64,000 nt of DNA from Micrasema longulum. Taxonomy: Eukaryota > Arthropoda > Insecta > Trichoptera > Brachycentridae. Below are positions 33,701 to 48,700 of this stretch, piece after piece. The first letter of the stretch is position 1; every line of letters begins with the position of its first letter. The stretch covers positions 1 to 64,000 of the forward strand of contig JAGVSM010004994.1 of the NCBI GenBank assembly GCA_022494885.1. Reading direction: 5' to 3'. A model generated the notes under the pieces. That model made no database searches. It saw only the letters and a program-made list of their open reading frames with translations, and was not told the DNA's origin. Position numbers and translations under genes: made by a program.

Positions 33701-36700
33701 ACAGAGAAAGAAAACCATTTGATGTTGAGCATGTTACCAGGACCCTGTACTGCACGGTAGTCGACATCGCCAATGATAACTAAATTAGTAATATGGCGTA
33801 CCTGTAAGCTGACTTCATCATCCTCCCGCATGACGTAGTCGTGGTGCAGCAGGATCTGGGCCCCCCCCTCTTCGCCGTCCCCGTCCCCCTCGCCGGCCGG
33901 CAGCGGGGAGCGCACCATCACCCCCGTCACGTCCACAGCCTCCGACGTGTCCCAATCTGTGTCGCCTGAAGGTAAACATAATCACACTCGGTGAAATAAA
34001 CAATCCGACGAGGAGCTTGCATAAGATTGTACAGACTGTTGGTGTTACATAGGACAATTAGGGTTTTTTTAGAGATATTGCGTTATGACGAAAGGAAATT
34101 TCACGCGAGTTTGATAGTGTCATGTTGGGATCTGTGTTAAAACTTTGCTAGTATCGTCTTGATAATTTGACGTACTTATGTGCAATATGATGCGAATTGT
34201 TTTTCTTTCTTTGTTCAAGTGCGTGTTGTACCGGGCGAATTGTGTGAATATTTTCAACATGTATAGGTGTTTCGTGTTTTCTTCCTTTCGAAGCGGGATC
34301 CTGGAACTGACAAATCTGCAGGGAGGAATACATTAAAAGCTATTAAAGCTTCTATGTTCTGTTATTTTTGCGGTTTGATTGTAAAGAAATGTAAAAACTA
34401 TCACTAAATTATATATATGAATATACAAAACAGACGAAAGACGAAGTCCTTATGACCAGTTTCGGAAAGGGGTGGGCGCTTTCATACTTATTCTCCATGC
34501 ATCAAAATCTAGAATATATCCGGATTTAACAAAAAAAAACTCGCTTCGATACAGGCTTACCCAGTGAGGGAGGTATGTAATTAGAAAATAAAATTGGGAT
34601 ATGAATAAATAAACACAATCATTATTACAGTTAAAAAATACGATCTCACAACAACAGGCCAGTAAGGCAATTTTTTAAAATATTTTTTTATTTAAACTTT
34701 TACAATTTTGTATTATTTTTTTTATACAGAATAATGTTCCCTCACTGGGGTGTCCCGTGCCGAGGGAAACCTTTTACAATAAGTGTTATGAAACATGCCT
34801 TTAATTAGTTATTGAACATAGTTAACATAATAAGAAAATAAAAATTAATCTAATTAACCTAATTATCATTGTAAACATTATACGCAAAATAAACTAAAAT
34901 AATCATAAAAACACATAATTAATTCATATAAACTTGCAGACAAAATTTCATTATCAGTAAACAATTTTTTACCTATTTGACTTGATCCATCCACTCATCC
35001 GTGCGCAACACACCTCCACAATTCATTTCTTAATAGGAATTTTATATTGAGAGTACATACTAATTGTCCTTATGGACAACGGAAGTAGATTATACACTTC
35101 AACCGAGCAGCAGCGAGTTGTTTTTGCATCATCAGGGTGGAGTATGGAGTATCTAGTGACTCTTGTATTTGTGTAATGAGTTATGGAAGGTAGAGAATAA
35201 TGTTTGCGTACAGTGACAGAGCTTTTACATAAAGCAGTAAAATTATCAGTGATAACTTAAAACTCTGAACGTTTTTGGGATTCACTACTACTAACTATGT
35301 ATGTCTCTCCGTGCCCAGGGTACACAGCGCCAAAACCAGTTCAACAAATCGATTAAATAAAAAGATTCTCACTATCGGAGGTGTAGGCTGTAGGAAAGGT
35401 ATCCGAGGGCGGCGGGGGGGCCGGGGGCGGCGCCGCGACCAGGCCGATGGGCGTGCGCGCGTTCTCCGCCAGACTGTCCGAGGTGAAGCTGTCGAGCAGG
35501 GAGCGCGGGGGCGCGCCCGGCGGCCGCCAGGGACACAGCTCGGCGGGCCGCAGCTGCCACGCGCCTCCAGCTCAGGTCGGCCGCCGCGCCAGCAGGTGAA
35601 CGCCAGCGCCAGCACGTGCTTTCGGGCGGCGCAGCAGCTGCGATTTCCGGCATCTGACCAGCAAAGTAGCGGCGTGCAGGCGCCCGCAGCGCACCAGCGC
35701 GCAGGTCCCGTCGCCACGCGCCAGACGCCGCCAGCTGTGGCGGGGTTACAGCCCTCTTTGCCGTTGGGGAACAGCCCGGCAGATTTGACGCTGTAATTCG
35801 AGCTCAGTTAGACCACGTCGGTATGTGGCAGTGATGGGAAACCTATGACACGGGTGTTAGACTAGCTAAAAATCTAGCACTGGCTTTATTCGCAGTATTT
35901 CCCTCTACGTACTTTTGTGTAACCATGTTTTCAGCGTTGAATAATATTAAAACAAATAAAAAAAACTGAATAACTGATGAAGTTTGTAAGACTCGCTTGT
36001 GTTTAAAATGTACAAAATACAAACTATCAATTGAAGATTTAGCAAATAGAATTCAGCAACAAAAAAGTCACGAATCTAAATAATTATTTATTTTTACTTC
36101 TGAATATTTTTTGATTCTTTTTAGTAAAATTTTATTTTATCCCAAAACACATTAAAAAAAAATAGTTAGTGTATAAATAGCTTCAATGAATAACAAATGA
36201 ACAGTTCAAAAATAACACTCTTTCTTGTATCGGGGCTGCAAAAAGAATTTTAGATCTTGAGATTCCGAACTAAAAAGGTTACCCATCACTAGTATATGGC
36301 AACAAGTAGAGATAGCGGGCGGGGATACTCACTAGGCCGTGAAGCGATCCATAGAGCTCTGGAAGTCCCTGCGGTGGACGGCCCTCTGGAGTACGTGCAG
36401 CGGGTCGTAGTGGGAGCTCCACACCACGGCCTTGGGCGCAAACTGACCTTGTTCTAATGTTTCCGAGCCTCGCGGAGGTGCCTTGTAGTACGATAGCTAA
36501 AAAAATTATTTACAATTTACCATAAATAATTATCGTTATGTAGAATGTCTCTTATTCAGAATATATTAATGCGAGATAGTATCTCCTTTTCCGGCACAGT
36601 GTTACGTAATTTATGGCAACTTTTTTGGTCTCTTATGTTGGTATTACAACTGTCACGGGCAGAGGAATGTTGTTCTCTTGCATCGATTGTATCTCGCCAG

Positions 36701-39700
36701 TTAAAAATTGATCATAAATATTCTGGATAAGAGAAACAACATTTGTAATTGGAGTTTCAATGGTAAGCAAAACTCTTCTACTATTTTGTATTGCGATGGG
36801 AAGGAAATTTTTTGGTGCTAGTTTTTACCGGTGACTTTGCTCGCACCGTATGAGGGAGAAATTAGTTTAGTCATTAAAAATAAGAATTTTCTCGATGGAA
36901 TGATAAATTTTTCAGTATAAAAAGTAGTCTGAATCGATTGCCGGCACTCCAAATATCACTATGTCAAAAATACGAAGGTCGTTAGTCTACGGCGGACCTA
37001 GCATCGTCATCCTGTTTTAACCCTTTCTCCACATTCAAAATTTACACATTTTATTTATTAGTTTGAACGCTCATTTTGTTAGTGATCATAAATGCCATAT
37101 TTTTCAGACCATTAGACGCACTTTTTTGCTTGGAAAATTCAACCAAAAATTAGGGTGCATCTTATGGTCCAATGCATCTCGTCTCAATCTTATTGTCCGC
37201 AAAATATGGTATAGACTCTATACTCGATGAATACTTAAGCTACGAACCTTTTTAATAATAAATTACTCACATATGCCACAGCACTAATTAGTAGCGCTGC
37301 CATAGGAGCTCACAGACATATTTAAGTACCGCAGTGAACAAGTTAATAATAATGAATTTTTTCACAAAGAATTTTCCCAAGGGAGTGAGATGTTGTTTCG
37401 GAATAAAAGGTAGCGTGTGAATTCTCATTAACTGGATAATTAGTACAAGCAGCCAGTACTCACCTCCTTGAGAACAGTCTCGAAGTTGCGGGTGTGCGCG
37501 TTACCCGAGCGCTCCGGCATGAGCTCCAGCAGCTGGCTGTGCGTCTTGTCCCCCGTGGCCAGGAGGGTGGCGACCTCGAGGCGCGACTGCGTGAGCTCGT
37601 CGTGGCCGAGGTTGCTGCGCGAGCTGACCAGCGTGGCCAGCAGCGTGAGGAGCCCCTCCAGCATGGCGTCCTGCTCCTGCTCCCGCGCGACGGCCAGCTG
37701 CACGAGCCCGAGCCACTCCCCTACTCCGAACCTGATCGTATAACACATCGTTCATCTCTCCATATTGATTGTAGATCGACTTGCGTGCATCTTACATAAC
37801 ATAGAAACAGGTGGATGTTAAATGATGATAAGTAACCGATTATATTTTGATATATCTCAAGTTACATAAGTTACATAATGTTTAACCGAGGTAAGGCACA
37901 CTCGCAAAAGCTGCCTGCCAATAACAAATAATAATATTGTTAATCATCTTTCTCTGAAACCATTCAAAATTACATTCAGGAAAATAAACTGGTCACAAAT
38001 TGAGGATCTTGCATGAAGAGGGGCAGATCCAAATGACTACTACTATTTGTAAACAAAAAAAATCTAGAGTTTAATGCGCGAGAGAGCGAACTCCGGTGAA
38101 AGATAAGCGAGCATTACAGCGCAATACGGAAACAGATCTGGAGCAGCTCCTATTTTTCCAACATGCAATAATTAAGATTTTGGTATAAAAGGGGGCAGAT
38201 CCAAATTTTTAAATGAGCTCTCTCTCAAAACTATACTATAATATGGTTTTGTGTGAAAATTTGCAAACTGCATATGCCCCCCTCTTCATGCGAGGTCCTT
38301 AATGAGGAAGTACAGTGGTCATTCTTTTATTTGTTAATAGAATATCTAAGTAAAAAAAAAAAATTATGCATCGTATTATCACCGCCATGATTTTTTTGAT
38401 GCTTAGCAATTTTGAAATTACTCCACCCGTGAAGTCGCAAGTTCTAGTCGGTGGGTTCTGGTGATTGGTGAGTCGGCTTCCCGAAAACCGGAAATCTATC
38501 ACAGCACTCTGTCATCGGTTGATTCGGAAGAACTTATTACGTAGTTCAAGTAGCTCATTATGATATTTTTTCATGCAATTTTGAGAAACTTCACCGTACA
38601 AATAAATGTTCTAATTTTTATCACGTGTAAGCGAACATATATTACTATCCTCATTATTTCCAAGGGTAGTTGTACAAACTCACGTGTTGATGCAGATGTC
38701 GAGGAAGCGGTGAGTCGGGAGATGCGAGGCGCACACCTGCAGGAAGTAGATATCCATGTCCACCATGGAATTGCAGAAGTTGGCCTGGATGTACGTCATG
38801 GCCTGGCCCTTGATCTGCAGGCCGTTGCGCACCCAGATGCCGCTCAGGATCTCGTAGAACAGCGCCTGCACGCGCAGCGGGTGCATCATGAGCAGCAGAA
38901 GGGTGTCACTCTCGGGGAGCAGATCCGCAACGCGCAGCCCCATGTGGCGCACGGCCTGGCACAGGAAGGCGGCCAGGTAGCGGTGCAGCGGGAAGTGGAA
39001 GGAGGCGCGCATGACCTCCGGCCGCTGCACGGCGGGCGCCAGGAAGTCGATGGCGGCCAGCCACTCGCGCAGGTAGCGCAGGCAGCGCTGCACCAACTTG
39101 CGCGCGAGCGGCGCGTGCTCGGGTCCCGTGAGGTGCGAGATGATGGACCACATGGGGTACGCCGACGCCTCCAGTTCGCACGAGAACGCCGCGTAGTACG
39201 ACGACGGCTCGAACTCCACGTGGCTGCCCAGTTCGCGCTCGTTTACATTCATACCTGCATAAAACAAAAAAAAACAATATGAAATTCATGCAAAATTGTT
39301 TTTAATAATAATAAATCTTTACTAACCATAATATACAATGTGATAAATACAAAAATAAAACAAAGGTGGACATGGTTAAATGGTGGACTTATTGCCACTA
39401 GCAATTAGCAATTAGCAATTAATGCAATTATTGAACCACACATTAACTAAACAAGAAAATTTACACAAATCAACCAACCATATTACAAAACAAACCTCAA
39501 CAAAAAAAAATAGATACACGCAGGTGAAGTCGATGATTAGCAAATTTCAATTACTACAGGCAAATGATATTTTCCAATACCCAGATATTTGTGTATTAAA
39601 TTGTTAATTCTAAAAAAAAACACCAAAGTTTGGTAAATAATTAACCAGAGTCAATTTGAACATAATCATAATTGATTGGATTTGTCTTTTATTTATTTTA

Positions 39701-42700
39701 TTCATTCAAACAAATACATATATATTACAAAAAAAATAATAATGTATCCCTAACTCTATGAGGCCAAGAGCCTTGTGTTGAGTTGGGATACAGCATAATG
39801 GAAAGTGGAAGCATGTACATTATTAAACAATAGCAAAAATGAAAATTAAAAATTATTACATATATTTCAATAAACATCTGGACAAAACGCTTAATGGTAT
39901 ATAAATCTATGCAACATGTCGCAGCAGTCTCCTGCAATGGTCTCTTCCCTTAGACAAAATCCAAACTTGTACACTTCTCCTGAAAATGGCTTTCGTTATG
40001 GAGAAGGAATAATAATAATAATTTGAATAATACCAAAGAAAAAGTAAAGGTCAGACTCCCATTTACAAAGAAGGCGCAGTCGCAGAGTTCAATTTTAAAT
40101 AACGTGGTAAAAAACTTGTATTGGACATCGCCGCGCGTGCGGTAATGGGACGTACAACGCGGCCTGTGACGCGGCGAACGAGCGCCAAGCATTAGACACC
40201 GACACCAAGCCGAGCGGCCCTTTTGCGGGCTCCCAGGCGAAGATGGTAGCAGCACGGGAAAAATAGAGGGAATGACCACGAAGAGGCGGTAAAACCCCCG
40301 GCCGCGACTGAAGCTTCCTGAGTGGCCGCCAGGGCGACGAATGGCGCTCGGACGAGAGTGTACGATGTCAGTATTTTTATAGTAATATTTATATGTCGGG
40401 TTTTCATGTTTATTTTCGGCTAGGAGTCTCGATTTGTAATCTAACTAGCTGCCCCTTAAATAAAGACGGTAAATTATGTCACTCGCAGGGGCAGAAGTTA
40501 GAATATCGAGACCCTAGCCACATATTTGTATCGGATTGCGGGGAATCAGACCCTGTCCAATCCCATTAAAACTTATGTCACCCCTTTTATCAGTATGTAG
40601 GACCTTTCCCTGTATCATTTGTACATTAATTAAGATACGGGGAAGAGGCCTACATACTCGTTTCATATGTAAGACTTATCCCGAGGGAATTATTAGACCT
40701 CATAAGTATGAGAGTAAAAACAATAAAACTATTATAAAATTTAAAAAAAATTGTGATTGAAAAAAAGAATTTGTAAATTATACGCATATATATATGTGCG
40801 ACGTTATTTAATGAGAACACGCAAGAATATGAAAATGTGTGCACTATTCCAAGAATTAAAATAAAACACCAAGTTTGTATCAAACAGAGATCTAATCGTC
40901 TACATTGGAAGTTACCAATTGCATACCTTGAAGCATGGAGAGGAACTGAAACCACATGTCTATGAGGGTGTCGTCTCGCAGGAAGACGAGTGCCACGCTG
41001 CGGTGGGACAGAACGTTGTTGAAGTCCGACACCAGCGGCCAGTAGCAGTGCTCCTTCATGACTCTCCGGGCGCAGTCGATCACGTGGTGCCGGTTCTTGG
41101 TTTGGTCTGGTGATTGCGTCAAAACATATACGGCGGTATTAAAATAAATACATAGATTTCATTACAATATTTGAGTTTGTCCAAATGTTCGTAGACTGGA
41201 TTTCACCCCCTCATTCGGAGTCATTAAGATTAACAAATTCAAACATAGGCAAAATGGTGAATGTTACACAGTGTGTAAAGTGGCCACTTAAACCAGCCAA
41301 TGACAGGTCATAAGCCCTGTAAATGCCTAGACTTCCATATTCCCTTATTTAAGGTATTCTCCATCCCTGTTGTAATTTGTTAACATAGATTTCACATTAC
41401 CGGAAAAGAAATAATGGGGTGCCAATAAGAACCTAGTGGAGTGCGAGATAACGAGAACCTCGTATAGTTCACTTCAGTTCCAGCCTGCAGATAGGTAGAG
41501 TAATATTTTTACTCGACCTTTACTCTTCGGATATCAAAATCTTTCGTGTTACTGAAAGAAAGTTGAGAGGATCATCGTCATACCCTTTCCCTGTCCACAC
41601 AAGACGGTGCATGGGCACCGCATTAGTACACCAAATGCAGCATATTTGTTATGTGAAGATAAAGTGATCAGCCTTACGCTTCAGGTGCCAGTCCGAGAAC
41701 ATAACATATTACAGGGTAGGACCTTTTTAATCAATGTTTCGCGTCGATCTTCACAGGAATCCAACTCACAATCTCAAGACCACTGTAGGCGAATACGCCG
41801 ACACTCGATATCCTTATCCAGGATTTTTAACCGAGAGGAGCCATCGAGTCAAAAGTGCTCGTCCGAGATAGCTTCTTATTACTTTAATTACTGGGTATCT
41901 CGGTATCTTTATTTAAATAATTTTTACATTTAAACTACATTAATAATTTTTATCGTGTTATGTAAGCTTCAAAATATATAAATTTAATTATAAACGTATC
42001 GAATAAATTGAAATTATTCGTCAGTTGAGCAGCTGGCCGAATAAAAAGAGGGACTGACCGTGCAGAGTATTGCGGACCAGGATCTTGGTCATCATGAGCT
42101 TGAGGGAGATGACCATGACGTGCAGGAGGGAGAGCTGGTTGACCATGCGCAGCGCCAGGGCCTCGTTGGAGAACAGCTGCACCGACATGTGCACCACGCG
42201 GTTGCTGAGCATGTCGGGATCCGACGACAACTCCAGCACCAGCGGGATGCGCGCGTAGTGCATCACGAAGGTGCGCGTCAGGTGTTCCTGCAACAGACAG
42301 GGAACAGTCAATAAAGCTAGTCGGTCCGCCATCGTCGCACTATCGCGTCGCAACTCACTTTGTAGTCCTGGTCCGGGAGCATGTTGAGGAGGAAGCAGAC
42401 CACGTTCTGGGGGAACTCGTACTTGAAGGTCCAGAAAATGAACTCCTCCAGTAAGGTGCTGTGGTTCATCTTCATTCCGAGGGCGGGGAGGTGTTTATAT
42501 CTGCAATTATTTGGACATGTAATAAATTATTTATTTATTTTCATCACCCGAAATGCGTAAAAACTGATGAGAATTTTTCCTCGCAGATAAAATTGACTGG
42601 CTAGGCTAGGTTTAACTGTAAATATTGAGCGTGTATCTTATTCTATAGAACAGGGGTCGGTGCTATATAAACTCCTCACATCACTGCGACCCGAGTAGAT

Positions 42701-45700
42701 CTATTGTGACGGGTCCCCGTGAATTAGTTCTCGCCCTCCAAACTCGGGTCTTTAAAGAGCCTGGCTACTGAGTGGAGGGCGAATACTCTCATAAAGCTAA
42801 ACATCCCCCTCCAAGCCCAGATACTTAAAGTATCGGGCTGTTAGGTAGTGGGCGAGCGCTTTGACATCCTCGGGTTTAACCGGTGGTCACCCGAGGAAGT
42901 GACTTCTTTTGTGATACAAAGCATCACATTCACATAGAACGTATATAGGTGTTTCATCATCTGCACTGCAGAACCTACATCTAGAAGTTTCAGAAAGGTG
43001 CATTCCAGCAAGGTGTAAGGGCTCTAGTGATAACCCTCACATGGTTTCGGTCAAGCCTTATTAGGTCGAAAGCAAACCTTCGGCACCCCTTTAGTAGTTC
43101 TTTCGCATGGTGCTGAGCATTATGCTCTGCTCCCGGGTCTACAACCTACATCATTACGAGAAGCATATTCGGGAAACCCACAGCGGGACTCGGGCCTATC
43201 GGGGCTGTATCAGCTCCCAGCCTCGCCGATTCATCGGCTGCCTCGTTACTGTCAATATTTGAGTGTCCAGGAATCCAAATCAGTGTTATGCTGCTGCACT
43301 CATCGACACAATTGCCAAAGTGGTTGTAGGCATTGCAATGATAATTTAGAACCGATCTCTACCGAGCTCAGTGCTTTCAAAGCTGAGAGAATCTCGACTA
43401 TCAGAGAGAATAAAAATTATTTTGTTTTTATATTATCAGTGCAAATTTTCAGGTGCACAGCGAAAGATGGCTAAGAGTTCCGTTTGGAAAACAGTAGGAT
43501 AGAACCCTAGGCTAATAGAAAGCCTTTTAGCGGGTTCAACTCCATGAAGCGTGTGTGTTACTAAGATGAAGAAATTTCATAAGGTTGAAATAAAGATTTC
43601 ACCAATAAATATTATCAAGTAGGTAGGTATGCATTGCATACTTTTTTTAACCTGTACACAAAATATACTGTCACATTATCTCTCATAATAACCGTGCATG
43701 TGTGAAAATATTGAGCAGTATGTTTATTTAGGTTTAACTATAGATTGTAATTTTAAATGGGATGTACATATTAGAAAATTGTGTAAGCGATTAAGAGCAA
43801 TAAGTAATAGAATGTACATATTAAAATATTATGTCCCTGTTAATACTTTACGAATTATTTATTTATCTCTCTCTGAATCAATTATACGATACGCCATAAC
43901 TTCCTGGGGGTTATCAAGTGAAACTAATATTAATTTTATTCAAACCTTGCAAAATTCTATGATCAAATTGCTACTACATAAAGATGTATACCGCCAGAGA
44001 CACAATATTTCAATATCATTAATGTATAAATCTGTAAATAAATTATCTGTTAGGGCTCTACTTTGGTACAAATTAATTTGTCAGCATGCGTCGCACTCCG
44101 AGTATAAACTCAAGTTGGTACATGATTACAACACCAGGTTTACTAGTATGGAAGGGCTAGCTGTTCCTAGATACTGCAATAAATATGGCAAAAGGACACT
44201 GCAATACAGTATACCTAAAATATTTAACATGTTACCAAACAATATTAAAAATACTAAGTTAAATACAGGAGTGCGACGTTTGCTCAAATTATGGTTATTA
44301 GAAAAAAGTTTTTTGTATTAGTGATAGTTTTTAATTTTTCATAATGTAATCTGTAATTGTTTTTCAAGTAAAATTATTGTTAATGTAGGTTAAGTGTAAA
44401 TAATCGATGTAATTTATAAGAACCCACTGACGAGTTGTTTGTATGCAACTCAGCAGGACTTTAATTTAAGACTATTTTGTAAATATTTTTGAAAAATATT
44501 TTTTTTTTTAAGTAAATAAAAATAAAAAAATCGCATAAAGGCGAGATGTTCAGCCTTACTTAGATAGATATTGTATATAATAACCAATTCCCACCTAAAA
44601 AGCAGTATTAAACTTCACATGTCGGTTCAGGTAACAATTTTATAACTAACTTCAATGTACCTCACGGTAATTTGCGTACCGATGCTGTCTTTGCTATAAG
44701 AAATTTAAGGACCAGCGTGGGATTATTTTCACCTCCCTAAACAGCACCGTCGGTGTGTTTCTACAAGAAGCGAGCGGTGTTATCACTCCCGGCTCGGAGG
44801 TGACGCACTTGCCATATCGGCCTAGATCACGCCGTTACCACACCTACTGTAATTTGAAATAGTTTCTAAGATCGTTCGGGTGAAGCTCGAGCAATGTGCT
44901 AACACAAATTGGCGTAAGCCAGTTAGTTGATTGGCTTAAATAATAATAAATAGTGACAAAGTCCATGAATTCAGACAGTCCATGAATGCGGGAGAAGAAC
45001 TCACTCGGCGGGAGGGTCGGGGGCGGGGAAGGACTTGATGGCCACTTCGTAGATGAGGTGCGACATGGACATGTAGGTTCCGTAATCCGTCTCAGGAAAG
45101 GGGGGCTCCACCATATTCTTGTACATCTGCACAAAAATTATCCGCATTATTCAACTACGTATGTATTGACAATGTTATTCTCTATACATCAATACGGTAC
45201 TATGTTTTGTGTTCATTTGATTTAAGTTACATATTGACAATTCTTGATGAAATTCCATAGTAATGAGGAACTTCAGCCCTATGTGAAATTGGATACAGTA
45301 AATGTTTTCTTGCGTGCGGTAAAAGTTAAAGCATTAAATTGTAACGCTAAGTTTGTTGAAAATGTACAAAAAAAGTAGTAAAAAATATCAACAATATTTA
45401 GATTTTGTCCAAATATTTGTAGACGAGGACTAAATTCAACTACCTGGGGAGATGTTAATATTAACATATTACAACAGAGATGAAGAACATTTTAGAGAAG
45501 GTAATATAGAAGTCAAGGCTTATGAACTGTCACTGGCTGGTTTAAGTGGCCACTTTACACACTGTGTAAAATTCACCATTCTGCCTGTATTTGAGCATCT
45601 ATATTCCTTCAATTCTTTCATTTGTTGATGTTCGTGAAGTTAAAGAGCTGAAAACTTTATTTATGCGGGAGAGATTCATCTAAATGAATTATTAAACCCA

Positions 45701-48700
45701 CATACTAGGCAACGCCTGAAAAAATTTTTTTTTCAATTTCTATACTTTTTCATGGACCAGGTGGATTTATCAACAATATTTTGAGTTTGTCCAAATTTTT
45801 ATAGAAAAAGACTAGTACCTTATCTTTATTATTTCATTTAATTATTATTGGTTGTATGTTCCTGTAAAACAAATACATTATTATTATTATTGCGTTATTT
45901 ATTTTATTTATTTTTGCACAACAGGCCAGGAGGCCCAATTACAGTGGTGAATTACATCACAGAACACCCAGGCTTAAGAAAAATCACATTTTAATTTTTG
46001 TGTTCTCATCGGGAATCAAACCCGGAACCTTCCTTGCGTGAGTCAAGCGTCTTGACCACTACACCACGGAGGCCGCCGTTATAGGCCGGCATATGCGCCT
46101 ATATCTCGTGTACTGCTTTTTGTCCAAGTTCTTCTTCTTTCAAAAAAGCATCCAAACGGTTTTTGAACTGGTTGACTGAAATGGAATTGACAACTAGGCT
46201 CGACATTTTATTATGGATTTTGTTTTTTTTTATTTTAAACCAATAAACAGTTTGTTTTCGCACCACAACGGGGTCAAGAAAAATCACATTAAGTGATCTT
46301 ATCGGCAATCAAACCTGGAACAATCCGGCGTTTTTTATTTACCTGAGGATTGATGAGGGCTTTGGTCATGGCCTTCCTCATAAGTTCCCCCATGTTGTTG
46401 AACTCCATCAACATGGACACGTACCCCTCACACTCCTGCACCGCCTTTCGGTACGTATCCGAGTTAGATTCTGTTCCCCAACTAGTAAAAGAGAATATGT
46501 CATTTAGTTCACGGGGTCTGTTACATTTATAGCGCAACTTTAAGATGGCGACTGCGATCAAGACAGTATTAAGATTTCTCTACGGGTTCGGGAGAACTGC
46601 CTAGCCTTACTTTACGTACCAAATGTACCGAATAATGTCAAACCTGTCTTCTATACAAATAATAATATTGGCAAATTGTCACTTAATAATAAAGATAAAA
46701 ATAGTTTATTAAATAACTCGGGTGTTTACCAATTAAAATACAATTCACGTCATTCAGTTTACAGTTACAGGAAGAACATTAAGAAATCTTAATATTCCTG
46801 TCAAAGGATACGTGAGGCGTCTCCACTACAACAATTACTCTGAATTCACAAATTATCTAATCAATTTTAATCGTGACTTTAATCAAGACACAGGAGTTAA
46901 AATCTTACATATAAATAATATGGCATTAAATGTAAATAATATGGAAATATTTCACACTAGAAAGGCTATAAGAATAATGTTCCTTTAATCATTGAATAAC
47001 CTTTCAATATAGCCCATTTTAAAATGTTCCATTGGAATGGTAACCATATACCTAGTGAACTAACCCTCATCCCTTCCTCTCCTCCTCCTCCGTCGTGACT
47101 ATTTCTCCCACTACATCAAACATTTTCATAAATTATAATCAGCGCACGTTAGTGTTACCCACTAAAAGCATGTGGTTTAAAATTTTTGTGCAACAACTAT
47201 AGCGAAGGTGTATAATGGAATTTGTATTTTGTTTGATTTGCGTCTTGACAAAGAGACAGGTACGTCTCGAAACGGGTAGACATAGAAACGTCAGTAACCG
47301 GTTATATACAAATATTAATAACATTTAGATAATAAGTTATTCTAGATTAGAATGGCTTTGAAGAGCTGGAAGTCAAACTGGGAGGTATTGATGGGTATAA
47401 AAATAAAGTTTCTGTATCGATCACGCAACTTCACTATTTTGTGAATTGTAGTGTAGTGTAGGTGCTCATGACGCTGCAGATAAGGAGTATTACCTGTTCT
47501 CCCTGAAGTGCTGCAGAAGGCGAAGGATGACTCGCGGCATCATGGCCTCGGCCACACACATGAGGTCGCTGGGAGCCGGACTCTTGTTGGCGCAGTTGTT
47601 GATGCCGTGGTTACTGCAGAACCTGAAACCGACACAATATTACTTACTATTACTTGTCACCACAGCCGCTCGCGCATCCATCGTGTTGCAAAGTGGTGTT
47701 AATTTATAACATTTATTTAAGATTCATTATTTGTTTGAGGTGCAGCTTTCGCATAATTGTAAAAATTCATATTCAGTCATATTTATAGGCATTTCATCTT
47801 GGATGGTTATTGTGAGATATTTAAGTCGGCACACCTAGAAAGCAACAATAACTCTACTATTGGCAACAATGGCAACCTTGCCTTGGTGAGCACTATCTCT
47901 CACATTTGGCATGTTAAGTGTCACTCTATGATTAGCCTCCCGATAAGACAGCCTATTACTATTAACAAGATAGTCATGAATTTTTCAAATATGTTTTTTT
48001 ACTAAAAACATTAAATTTGTTAAAACTTAAGGATAGAAGAAAAATTATAGACCTTTTAAATTTATACAAAATTGTGAATTCAATATGGGATTGCCCCGAA
48101 CTGTTATATCTCCTCAACTTCAGGGTGCCTGGAAAAATGACTAGACAGGTGCCACCGTTTGGTAGCAACAATTCACAGACAGTGTATACTTGTAATGCTG
48201 TATTGAACAGACTTCATGAACTCGGCAATAGTTATTCCCACGTATCTGATATATTTAGTGTAGGGTATTGTTCCTATAGAACAAACCTTTTGAACTTTTT
48301 CAAAGATGGTGAATGGTAATTATATTTATTTATTTATACATTTCATAATGTATACAATTTTTTGTTCACTTTGCCCAGCTGTATGAAACATTATTTACGA
48401 TTTTCTTGTTATATTTCTTTTTTACATTTATTCTTAAATTGTTAAAACTTTCTATTGAATATGTTTTATAATTTTTAGGTTATTTTTTTTTCTTATAAAT
48501 CTTGTATAACTTTTAGGTTTAATTTTTTAATAAATCTTGGGTAAAAGGAAATTTATGTTTTTTTTTCCATAAACAACTTGAAGGATTTTTAAAAGGTTTT
48601 GTTATTATATTACAAAGGAGATGGAGAGCATTTTGCAGAAGGAAATATGGAAGTCTAAGCATTTACAGGGCTTATGACCTGACATTCATTTACATGTCAT

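Noticed and set aside
38560..39282. A 240-codon plus-strand frame
   Set aside because: It is the antisense shadow of UBR3 exon 8, which carries the conserved protein on the minus strand.
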